Of a DNA stretch of 64,000 bases, positions 11,037 through 20,892 are shown piece after piece. Position 1 is the stretch's first letter. Each line of letters begins with the position of its first letter. Origin of the DNA: Castor canadensis (Eukaryota; Chordata; Mammalia; Rodentia; Castoridae); NCBI RefSeq assembly GCF_047511655.1, contig NC_133389.1, positions 150,489,973 through 150,553,972 on the forward strand, written 5' to 3'. A program made the translations under genes and the position numbers. A model generated the notes under the pieces. It ran no database searches. It worked only from the letters and a program-made list of their open reading frames with translations, and was not told the origin of the DNA.

Positions 11037-12000
11037 TTTTCTTCAACAAATCTTCCCAAGAAATGTTTAGGATGGATATTTAGCTACTTATAATTTCTTG
11101 CTTTGGCTGAGAAAGATATGATGAGCCCATTTGATTGGGTTTATTTACATATATTATCTAAATTTTGTTTTATTTTAGGAGGAATCTACAATGTAGTGTA
11201 TTTGTCTTTTCCCTCTCAGATTCTGCAGTGTTTTTGTAAGCTGACAACCCTGTGTGAAACCAGTGTTTTGTGTTTCTTTGGATAATTAACTGCATTTTAA
11301 GAGGCCCTATCTTTGTGTGGTGGTTGATGCAGTAACAGTTGAGAGTTCAAGCACAAACTAATTATTTCCTTTCACTTTGTAAAAGGAACTTTTCATCTAC
11401 AGGAGATAAGGAAGCTTTTGGTTCATGCCGCTGACCTTGGTTTTTAATTAAAAGCATCAACAAAGTTTTTTTCTTTTTTTTTCAACAAATTTTTGATGTA
11501 CATATGGTTATTTTTAAGGAAGCAAATGTTTTAAACAGTGATAGATAATAGTCTACATTTGTATGAATTTGAAAGCTTACATTTGCAAACTCATCTATGC
11601 CGACATCTGGTCCTTCTCTTCTTTGTACCTCAGAGGAAGAGAAGACCTTTAGCCTATGACATAGCCCATGTTCCAAATCTGGACCCGCAGAACACCACTT
11701 CACAGTTACCTACATTTTTTATATGGCACTGGTTTCACATGGTGTTGCCAGCAAATCTCATTTAAGGTCTACTTATCACAATGCAGGGGAATGGATTATT
11801 TGCTTGTTTGCCTTCTCCTTTAAGGAAAGAGAATTTGCCTCATCCCTCTTTACACTCAGCAAAATGTCAAGCATGAAAGGGACTCCCCATAAATGTATGT
11901 TGAAAAAAAAAAGAGGTTGGCAAAGAGGCAACATGAGAAAATTCAAAAGATTAATGCCATCCCTCAAAATCAAACTGACAAACTTTCTAGGTTCAAATAC
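11037..12000. other. Intergenic DNA, no recognised element
   Basis: Unique-looking AT-rich sequence with only short open frames lacking any family resemblance. Confidence 0.5.
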
Positions 12001-12195
12001 CAATTATTACCACTCACTAAATCTTGCAGAAGTTATGTAACTTTTCTGTAACCCAGAAAAGCTTCCTCAATTGTATAAATGAAATAGTACCCATTAATAG
12101 AATCACTGTGAGATTAAAAAGGTATTTCAAGGACTTGACATAGTGTCTGCAACATAATATTTGATAAATATTACTTGTGGCTATTATGATGACCT
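12000..12195 (+). repeat. MIR-like ancient SINE
   Basis: agttatgtaacttttctgta, then cctcaattgtataaatgaaa, gtgagattaaaaaggtattt and catagtgtctgcaac, in MIR order. Confidence 0.6.
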
Positions 12196-12521
12196 ACTGC
12201 TCAACCAGCACAGCAGGAATTTTTTACTAAAAAATAGAAATAATTAGTATAGTAAAGTAGCATAAAATACTGAAATAAACTTTTGTTGTGAGGCAAAGCC
12301 ATAGGGATAGGGAAACTTCAGCAGGGCCACACCCACTTTGTCTGGAGGCAGCAGCAGCAGTGGTCCAGTGGCAGCATTTAGTGCCACTGTTGGCTGTATA
12401 AGATCAAGAGCACTGTCACAGGGCTGTTTGGGTAGCAGGACTGTGGCTAGATCCTCACTTGCTGTGAAGACTCCCTTGTTTTCCTTTATCTTTTCCACAA
12501 ATGGTATAAACCACCCAATAT

Positions 12522-12768
12522 TATCTTCTTCTCCTTCTCCTTCTTTCTCCTTCTTTCTCCTTCTTCTCTTCTCCTTCTTTTCTTCTTCTTCTTCTTCTTC
12601 TTCTTCCTCCTTCTCCTCCTCCTCCTCCTTCCTCCTCTTCCTTTTCCTTCTCCTTCCTTTTCTTCCTTCTTCTTCCCCCTCCCCTTTTCCTTCTTCTTCT
12701 TCCAAGCAATATCCTTTTCCTCCTCTTCCCCCTGCTTCTTCCCCTTTCTCAGCCCCTCCCCCCTCCTC
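12522..12768 (+). repeat. Long polypyrimidine/polypurine tract (CTT/CCT-rich)
   Basis: About 245 bases that are almost purely C and T on the plus strand, built of ctt, cct and ctcctt units. The complementary strand reads as runs of Glu, Lys, Arg and Gly codons in several frames. Those frames come from composition and are not genes. Such tracts can adopt triplex (H-DNA) structure. Confidence 0.9.
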
Positions 12769-13270
12769 TTGGCTGGGTGATTTTACTTGGTACAATTTAA
12801 CCTGCCAGACTGGTACAAATGATCAGATGGATGGTTTGATAAAATGAAAGGACATTATTTCTACTTTGTTTTATTGGTTTATTGATTTGCAGTGTCTTTT
12901 GCTTGGCTTCTGCTCAGGGGTCATTTTTCTTGGGTAATTTTATTTCAGTAATGCTGATCTGTTAAAGAGGATTAAAAAAATTTTAGCAGTTAACCTTTTT
13001 CCTTCCTTTTTTTCTTTCTGCTTTTTTGATGTGTAGTTCAGTACAATTAAATTTAAATTGACTGGAATTTGATGTTAGGTAGAGAAAGTCAGACAACCAG
13101 TGTAAAAATAAAGAGGGAAAGGAAAAAAATTCAGTGACTAGTCCAGAAGAGTATCACAATAAAACTGTAAGCTCATTTCTTTGGTTTATTTTATAGATAA
13201 GGAACTTGTAACAAGGAACAGATAGCTCAAGGCTGAGCTACAACTAACTGAATGTCTGGATTCTTTATAA
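12769..13270. other. Intergenic DNA, no recognised element
   Basis: Simple AT-rich sequence between the pyrimidine tract and the TTA microsatellite. I see no gene or repeat I can name. Confidence 0.5.
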
Positions 13271-13273
13271 AAC

Positions 13274-13302
13274 TTTATTATTATTATTATTATTATTATT
13301 AT
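13274..13302 (+). repeat. (TTA)n microsatellite
   Basis: About nine TTA units directly abutting the 3' side of a minus-strand B1, the usual place for a microsatellite grown from a SINE tail. Confidence 0.9.
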
Positions 13303-13425
13303 GGCAAGGTCTTGCCATGTAGCCTTGACTGGCCTGGAGCTCACTAGCTCACTATGTAGCCCAGGCTCTTCTGGAACTCACGATCCACCTGCCTCAGCCT
13401 TCCCGGTTCTGGGATCGATAAGCTC
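13303..13425 (-). mobile_element. B1-like SINE
   Basis: In reverse orientation: tagccttgactggcctggag, tatgtagcccaggctcttct, cctgcctcagccttcccgg. A 7SL-derived B1-type body. Confidence 0.8.
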
Positions 13426-13799
13426 TGCCTCTATCCATTATACCAAGAGGCAAATGAAAGAAAGCAAACTGAGATCAAGTTAAGCTCAGCCCAGTTAATT
13501 ATACTTTTTGGATTTATGGTTGTATATAAGAATTTACATTTTCAAAAGCAAGGCACTTATATCCTCTTATCTGGCTCTAAGATAGCACTTAAAAAAAGGA
13601 TATTGGTATTGTTCTATAATTTTTAACAGCTCTCCTACTTCTGACTTTCTTGTCTCCCTTTTCTATTTATTTTAGTTTTTTTGTTAGGATGTATTTGTTG
13701 TACAGGGGGGAGTTTATTTTAGTTTTGCAGTCGTAGCTACAAAATGAGTCAGTTGTGAAGAACACAATAACAAAAGGCTCTGTTGACCAGAATCATCAT

Positions 13800-13925
13800 A
13801 AAAATACATTGAATGCTATTATCAAACTCCATTTTATAAATGAGGAAACAGAAGCCCAGAGAGATTAAATGACGTGGTCAAAATTAAATAACCATTAAAT
13901 GGGAGAGCCATGACAAGTTTCATTT
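13800..13925 (+). repeat. MIR-like ancient SINE
   Basis: Contains ccattttataaatgaggaaa followed by cagaagcccagagagattaa, the classic MIR core phrase. Confidence 0.75.
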
Positions 13926-14285
13926 AAAGAAGCATATATATATTGGCCACTTAATGTGTTGGGCTACAGAAACATGATATAGTGCTAGTTAATTCTTAGG
14001 CAACCAGAAATTTCTATAACTGGTTTCTTGCATTCTAAACCACTGTTATTGAAATTTTTTTTGTAATTTTGGCAGGTGGCCAATCAATAAATACTTTTCT
14101 ACTTATAAGATTCATGTCATCAGATATTGAAATATTAGACTAAAAGACCTTAATACAAAAGCACTTTCACATCACCTGTTTCCATGCTCTAAAATAGGAT
14201 GGAAAAATGTCCCCTGATGAAAACAAAATTGAAAAGAATATGAAATTAACTGCATTACTGTATAGTCAATTAAACCTACATTTAG

Positions 14286-14365
14286 GACTAGAGGTATGGC
14301 TCAAGTGGTAGAGAACACAAGTGTAAGGTCCTGACTTCAAATCTCAGTACCACCAACAAAATAAA
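14286..14365 (+). mobile_element. ID-like SINE
   Basis: ggtatggctcaagtggtaga ... gacttcaaatctcagtacca. Slightly shortened in the middle. Confidence 0.8.
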
Positions 14366-14417
14366 ACCTAGATGTAACTATTTTATTTTAGTCTAATAGC
14401 ATACAAAGAGGAAAGGT

Positions 14418-14585
14418 TTTTTTTTTTTTTTTGTAGTTTCTCCAAATTCTGTGTATACATTTTATTTTGTTTCTGTTTTTGAGACAGGATCTCACTAGGC
14501 AGTCTAGGCTGGCCTCAAACTTGGATCCTCCTGCGTTAGTCTCCTCAGTGCTGGAGTTACAGGCTTATGCCACTATGCCCGGCCT
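14418..14585 (-). mobile_element. B1-like SINE with T-run (reverse tail)
   Basis: T-run (reverse A-tail) at 14418-14432, then tttgagacaggatctcacta, ggctggcctcaaacttggat and a terminal ccactatgcccggcc. Lies about 500 bp upstream of the SGO2 promoter. Confidence 0.8.
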
Positions 14586-15059
14586 TGTAGCCGTTACGAA
14601 AGTCATTTGTGAAAGAAAACTAAATTTGGAAAATAATGATAAATACAACAGTGATGATGGGAAATGCCATTCTTGTATATTCAACTAACACTATTACTGC
14701 AAGACTGAAATATTGAGCTCCAGAGTTTACAATGAAACGTCACTGATGCTTTCCCACAGAAAGTTAAAAAAGAAACGGGGAAAGTTTTTAAATGAAAACT
14801 AAAAAGAGGCTGGCATTACACGTGGGAAGTCAAGGATGCAGAAGAAATGGTAAGATGTAGGCAGGCAGTCTCGCGGTAATGTAAACCACATAAACCTTCC
14901 AACAGACTTGAGGGGCTGTCAGTCCTTTCAAGAGTTCTGATTTAAAAAGGTAATTTTTACAGAGACGCCTTTCCTTTTTCTCATAAGCGCTTCAGCAGAA
15001 GGCTCAAAGGGTCAGGGGACCGCTTCCGCGCTGGCAGTGTCCCTCCAACCTCCAGCTCG

Positions 15060-15215
15060 TCCAGCCACACCCCTCTGACGTCGCCGCATGGTTCCGCCCC
15101 TTCCCCCTTCTACTTCCTGGTAACCGCGCTCCTTTGCGCCGCCCTCTCGGAACCTGATTGGCTGCTGAGGTTACCGCTAACGGCTGCGGAGTTTAAACTT
15201 GAACCTTGGCGCGCT
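15060..15215 (+). promoter_or_regulatory. SGO2: SGO2 promoter: CRE-like, CCAAT, CHR and E2F-like elements
   Basis: This is CpG-rich, TATA-less sequence just upstream of the SGO2 first exon. Visible elements are a CRE-like TGACGTC at 15076-15082 and an inverted CCAAT box (ATTGG) at 15157-15161. Adjacent TTTAAA (15192-15197) and CTTGAA (15198-15203) both match known functional CHR variants. An E2F-like TTGGCGCGC lies at 15206-15214. A CCAAT box about 30-40 bases before a CHR is the architecture of late-cell-cycle (G2/M) genes bound by NF-Y and DREAM/MuvB, which suits a mitotic and meiotic gene. The elements are seen in the sequence; occupancy is inferred. Confidence 0.65.
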
Positions 15216-15265
15216 CCAAGCTCCCGAAGGAAGGTGGGTGGCGGTGACCCCACGCCGAACGAGCG
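15205..15265 (+). other. SGO2: SGO2 non-coding exon 1 (inferred)
   Basis: A strong donor, GAGCG|GTAAGT, ends the exon at 15265. The left limit is an estimate placed next to the CHR/E2F cluster. The exon has no ATG before the donor. It is joined to exon 2, whose ATG lies two bases after the acceptor, so splicing creates the start context (G at -3, G at +4). Confidence 0.6.
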
Positions 15266-16539
15266 GTAAGTCGGTGACCTGTGACACTGGTGTGGCCGCC
15301 CCTTGTCAGGTGGAATCAGGGTTCTTCTCGAGCCGGACCTCTTGGTGCCGTCGGCCTGGGTCTCTGGCCGCCCTCTACCCTCCCCATCCCGACTGCAGTC
15401 CCTGACGCGGCTCGGCGGGCCGGGTGGGTTCCTCTGGTCTCCGGGGTTCGAGCGTCGGCTGGGCGGGGACGGGCTTCAGGTAGAAGGTCAGCTCCCAGGG
15501 GAAGTAGCTTCTGTTCTTGCTCATTGTAATACCTGGTGTATATACGTTAGGATGCTGGCAAGGACTCGAGGGAACCCTCAGAGAGGCTGGCAGAAGGCGA
15601 AGGGATGACGGAAGATTGGGGAGGAGCTAGAACTTGAGCTGGCTTCTTGACGTACAGGTTGGATTTCGGTAGAACATAGGGTTGATGATTTTTCTAGTTC
15701 CGGAGAACTGGGTGTGGAACAGAGTATTTTGTGTTTAGAGATAGCCGAGATGCAAATAATGTGAATGGGTGATATTGAATGCTGTGTACTAGATCCCATA
15801 CATTGTATATTGTACTTACATTGGCTCAGTCCCTACAAGAAGATGCTCTTATTTTCTATAATTTCATAAACCTGGAAGTTGAGATGTTAAAATCAGATAG
15901 CTATGAAATGTTGACTAGGGCTCTATCACAGAACACTATCTTTAAGCTTATGTGTCTGTATGGTTATAACTCAGCCTGGAAACATATTCCATGGGTCTGG
16001 GTCTGGCTCCTATAGCGCCATTTGGTGAAGTCATTGATGTGCAGGTGACAAGGCAGCGTTAAGGACAACGTTGATTTCTAGCTCAAGCATTTGGATGGTG
16101 CCATTTTTTAAATAAAGGAACTGTAAGAATCAGCAGTTGGAGGAGGGAGGGACAGTTCAGCTGTGGTTTCCTAACTAGTAAAATGAAATTTGATTTTTCC
16201 TGACTTGAGTTTTTGAGAAATGATTCCCTTTCAGGTGTGTGACATCAATTCGTGTGGAGTTTCTGTGTGTTCTTATGTTCACTGCCTATGGGTCATGATC
16301 TTTGATCTTAAAATTTCTTTTTGGCAAAACTTAGAAGAAACATTAAGCCTTAATGTTGAAAGGTTCTCGTTCAGTACCTTCCTCATTGCAGAAATTCCTA
16401 AAACCATCTTCCCATTATTTGCATGGCACCTCCCAACATCTGCTCAGTGCTTTCAAAGGTGACCAATTCCAATATTGGCCAATTTTTACTATTGGAAAGT
16501 TCTTCCACTCATCCATAGTCAGGTCTTCCAAGAATGTTT

Positions 16540-17940
16540 ATCTGGGAGATGCTATTTACCAGGCATTGTTCTAGACACAGAGTTCAGCAGCAAAAAAACT
16601 TGACAAAAATCCATGACCCCACTGAACTTCCATTTCAGTAGGAGAAAACAGACAATAAGTTAAGTAAGAAAATTATTTATTTTTTTGTTGTTGTCAGGCA
16701 TTGATCAATAGGGAAAAATAAAACAGGAATAGAACAACTGTGTAATTTTAAGTACTTTGAACTGGAAAGGTTCATTAAGAAAGTGACATTTGAGTAAAGA
16801 CTTGGAGGAAGTAAACAAGCACTGTGATTATTTGAAGAAAGAATTGGTACAAAGGAATAAAAGAAATGCAAAGCTCCTGCACTGGGAGTATGTCAAAAGT
16901 GGCCACTATGGTAGGAGCTCAGTGAGGAAGTCAGAAAGATGCACTGATGGGGAATTGGGAAAGGGGAGAAGTGCCAAATTATGTTACTACTTTATAGGCC
17001 ATTGTAAAGATTGATTGAGATGGAAGTCCACTAGAAGGTTTTTAACATGGGAGTTATATGAATTTACTTGAATTCAAAATGATCATTATGGTTGCTGGTT
17101 TGAGAATAGTGAGGGAGAAAGAAGGTAGCAGCAGTACCACCATTTGTGAGGCTACAGCAATAATGTATATAAGAGGGAATGCCATCTTGGATCAGAGTAC
17201 TAAGTGGCCCATGTAGATATATTGTGAAAGCAGGATTGATGATAGAGTGGATATGTATATGAGAGAAAAGTTTCTGACCTGAGCAACTGGAAGGATGGAA
17301 CTGCCATTTAGTGAGTTGGGGAGAACATGGTAGGGCAGGTTTAGGGTGGACAGAATTTAGGACATGTTAAATTTAAGATGCACAGTAGACATTTAAGTTG
17401 GAGGAAAGGAGCAGGCAGATGAATTAATCTGAAGTTCAAGGGATAAATCTAGATTAGGAATATAAATTTGAGAATCACCAGCATTTATATTTAAAGGTCA
17501 GCACACTGAATGATAGCTCAGGGAAAATCTGTAGATAAGAGATGAGGCCCAAGGGTTGAGATCTCTGACACTTAGTGGTAAGAAGTTAGAGGGATGAAGA
17601 ATAGCCATAAAAAGAGACTGAGGAGTGACCAGTAGGCAAGAGAAAATCCAGAAGAATTGCTGTTTTGGAAGCCAAGTGAAGAAACTTTCAAATGGAGGGC
17701 ATCTGATATTAAATGCTGCTCATAGATCAAGTACAATGAGAACTGGGCCTTGACCACTGTATTTGATTTAACAACATTACGTGAGAGTCAATACAATAGT
17801 GGTGCAATTTAAAAAAAAAAACTTCATTGTATGGATCAACTGAAACAGGGAGGAAATGCATTGGGGACAGCAAGTAGAAATAACTCTTTAAAGGAGTTTC
17901 AATGTAAAAAGAAGTAGAAAAGTAGGCTAACACTATCTGG
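16540..17940 (-). repeat. Ancient L2-like repeat, antisense (class uncertain)
   Basis: Starts with tatttaccaggcattgttct and includes gaaagtgacatttgagtaaa, tagaaggtttttaacatggg and gagcaactggaaggatggaa. The same family and strand recur at 4690, 18060 and 60800. Near-continuous copy of about 1.4 kb without coding capacity. Confidence 0.45.
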
Positions 17941-18361
17941 CATCAAGGAACCACTTCTGTTTTCTTCGAGGTTCTGTTTCCAGGCATTTACATATGCCAT
18001 TCCTTCTTCCTGCAATTCCCTAATCTTATGACTAACAAGTTTTTAGTTTGTAGGCTTACTTTTTATTCAGTCATTATTTACTGAGTTTACATAATTCACC
18101 AAGTACTGTTCTGTGAGCTGAGACCATATCAATGAATAGTAATAAAAAAAAATCTATGACCTCATGAAACTTAAATTCAATAAATTAAGTTCTACAGCAT
18201 GTTAGGTAGTAATTTAAAGCTATGGGAAAAGTTGAGAAGGGTAAGAATGGTAAAACACGCTAGAGGAGGGAGTTGGAATTTTAAATGGCCTCACTAAAAA
18301 GGTGACTTTTGACCAAACACTTGAAGAGAATGAATGAGTCTCTGGGTGAAAGGACTTTCTA

Positions 18362-18678
18362 AAGGTGTGGTGGCTCACACCTGTAATCCTAGCTACTCTA
18401 AGGATTGTGGTTCAATGCCAGCCTGGGCAAAAGGTTAGTGAGACCCCATCTCAACCAATAAAAGCTAGTATAATGACATGCACTTGTCATCTCAGCTAGA
18501 CAGGAAGCATAAAGAGGAGTGTTGAGGTCTAGGCTGACTCCAGCAAAAACATGAGACCCTTTTGGAAAAATACCTAAAAAGCAAAAAAAGTCTGGGTGTA
18601 TGACTTAAGTGATAGAGTGCCTGCCTAGCAAGCAGAGGCCCTGAGTTCAAACTCCCTTACCACCAATAAATAAATAAA
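18362..18678 (+). mobile_element. Composite SINE: B1-like + B1-like + ID-like
   Basis: Three modules in order: ggtggctcacacctgtaatc (B1-like, to about 18465), a second B1-like body starting near 18470 (gacatgcacttgtcatctca), and an ID module (gacttaagtgatagagtgcc ... gagttcaaactcccttacca) followed by an A-rich taaataaata tail. All lie in one orientation, as expected of a single trimeric SINE. Confidence 0.75.
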
Positions 18679-18894
18679 CAGAGAATAACCAGCACAAAGG
18701 ACCTGTGGCTGAAGAGTACCTGGCATATGCCAGGAATATTTAGATCTTGGTGACCAGTGTGACATGACAGGAATGAGTTAGGAGGAGAGAAAAAAGAGTT
18801 TAAATTAGAATGATGGGAAGGTGGTGTGACTTCTAGACCACCATAAGGACTTCAGAGAGAAGTAGGGGCCACTGGAGAGGTTTTTGTTTTGTTT

Positions 18895-19219
18895 TTTCTG
18901 TATTGGGGTTTGAACGCAAGGCCTCATGCTTGCTAGACAGGTGCTGTGTACCACTTGAACCACATTTCCAGCCCTTTTTTGCTTTTTGGTTATTTTTCAG
19001 ATAGGGTCTCAAATTTTGCTCAAGGCTGGCCTGGGATCATAATTGTCCTACCTATGGCTGACTCATGATTGGGATTATAGATGTACACCTCCATGCTTGA
19101 CTTCTTTGTTGAGATGGAGTCTTGCTAACTTTTTCCCAGGTTGTCCTTGAACCGAGATCTTCCCAATCTCCACCTCCAGAGCAGCTGAGACTATAGGCAT
19201 GACCCACTGCACCCAGCAT
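18895..19219 (-). mobile_element. Composite SINE: B1-like + B1-like + ID-like (reverse)
   Basis: Read leftwards this is the same three-module order. On the plus strand the ID part comes first (ggggtttgaacgcaaggcct ... cacatttccagccc), then two B1-like bodies (gatagggtctcaaattttgc and gatggagtcttgctaacttt), ending actgcacccagca. Confidence 0.75.
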
Positions 19220-20149
19220 TAGAGAGTTTTAGATTGTATATGCTAATCTATTGTGGAGAGGGCAGCATTGGAAATAGGGGGATAAGAGACTGTTGCAAAA
19301 ATTCAGGTGAGACATGACAGAGAGTACTTTGGACTAGATTGGTAGTAGTGGACATTCTAAGATGTGATATATATATATATATACTGTGCTGATGAATTGG
19401 AATGTCAGAGTTTTGGCATGAGAAACTGGAAGGATGGTGTTGCCATTCATTGAAATGGAGAAGGCTCTTGGTGAAGCAAGTTTGGGCAGGTTAAATTTGA
19501 TACACCTATTTATCCAAGTGGATTATGGAATAGTCAGTTGGCTGTTTGAGTCCAGGGAAGCTCAGTAAAGAATCCAAACTAAAGACACAAATTTTGGAGG
19601 TTTTGGCATTTGGGTGGCATTTAAGCCACGAGACTATGAGATAGTGCAGACAAAGAGACGCACCCCAGAAGAGAGCTTGTAGGCTGGAAAAATCTGCCCT
19701 CTGTAAGGACATGTGTGATGATATTAGGGTCTACCTGGATAATCCAGAATAATCTCCACATCACATGATTCTCAACTTAATCAAATCTGTAGACTCTTTA
19801 ACCACATAGGTTTAGAGTTATAGGGACCTGATATCTTTGAGGAGAGGGGGGGTCATTTTCCAGTCTATCACAGGACCAAATGAGGAATGTGCAGAGCTGG
19901 AGGGGGATTAGAGTAAGGGAGATGAAGGTGACCCAGTAGTCTAGGGATTCTTAAAATAAACATAAGGAGCATAGTGAGATAGTCCTGCAGTCAAGGTGCA
20001 GTGGAGAGACTAAGTATTGAGTGAGGGTAGGCAGTACAGGTGATAGGATTTTTCTAGGTATCTGCTGATGGAGGCAGGGAGGCTTGAGGAGAAAATGTGG
20101 AAGCTTGGGAGGTTGTTTTTGTCCAAGCACATGGCTCAACAGCAACTGT

Positions 20150-20420
20150 ACCTTCTCAGTGAAACTTTTTCTGATCCTTTTCCTTCGCCCAGCCAGAATT
20201 AACCACTTCTCCTGTGTGTTGTGTATTATAGTCATTATTCTTGCCAGAGTAGAATGTAATATGTTATTTATCTTCCTGTTTCTGCTATTAGACCTTAAGG
20301 TCTTATAGAATGTAAATCTAATAGATAAATAGACAACTTTAAATTTCTCTGCCTGTTCCTCTAATGTACCTTGCCTCCCTGAGTTAAACATCTCTGTGCT
20401 TCCATTAAACCCCATGTTCA
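20150..20420 (+). repeat. L2/MIR-like ancient repeat, sense
   Basis: tctcagtgaaactttttctg, then a stretch ending in attagaccttaaggtcttat, the order of L2 3' ends. Diverged. Confidence 0.45.
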
Positions 20421-20765
20421 TCTCTAAGGTTACATTTTTTACATTATATCAAAACAATGTCTATATGCACATGGGGATCAGGGAACTTGTCCTGTCCCCT
20501 GTGCCTGGTACCTAGCTAAATACCTGGTATTAAGAAATACCTGGTATGAAGAAATAGTCATTTATCTTTTTTGGATTCTACCTTAAGTTGCTTTTGATTA
20601 CATTCATACTTTCAAACTTTGTACAAAGGTTTTTACAAATACTTAGGTACAAACATGTATATTTCAAGTCATGATTATCACTTTTTAGAATAGATTTTTG
20701 TCAGTTACCATTTTACTTTTATTAGTCAATATAGCAATTCCCCTTCTTTTCCTCTCACCTCAGTG

Positions 20766-20892
20766 ATGGAGTACCCAGTGATGGAAGCTGACTCAGTCAC
20801 CTCAGGAATTAAAAGACGTGTGCGAGACAGAAGGATTTCAAAGACTAAGTTGAATGTTTCTCTTGCTTCAAAAATCAAAACAAAAATAATAA
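20766..20892 (+). CDS. SGO2: SGO2 coding exon 2 (start codon exon)
   Basis: The acceptor ends at 20763, so only two bases precede the ATG at 20766. It encodes residues 1-42 plus one base, beginning [20 protein letters not shown] and ending in KIKTKII. The human start is MECPVMETGS, which supports the first ATG over the second in-frame ATG at 20781. Donor ATAA|GTAAGT. Confidence 0.93.

Larger units (their letters stand above)
18060..19720 (-). repeat. Second antisense copy of the ancient L2-like repeat, split by SINEs
   Basis: Parallels the 16540 copy: gagtttacataattcaccaa, then aaggtgacttttgaccaaac, and later gagaaactggaaggatggtg at about 19419. Composite SINEs interrupt it at 18362-18678 and 18895-19219, and a short TA run lies at 19370-19382. 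Confidence 0.45.
15266..20763 (+). other. SGO2: SGO2 intron 1
   Basis: Donor GTAAGT at 15266, acceptor ctctcacctcag ending at 20763. It holds long antisense copies of an ancient L2-like repeat and younger composite SINEs listed separately. The parts at 15270-16500 and 19720-20150 carry nothing I can name with confidence. Confidence 0.65.

Noticed and set aside
12244..12795. Minus-strand open frame of 183 codons rich in Glu, Lys and Arg
   Set aside because: It lies in the polypyrimidine tract; several frames are open on both strands because of composition, with no homology or splice support.
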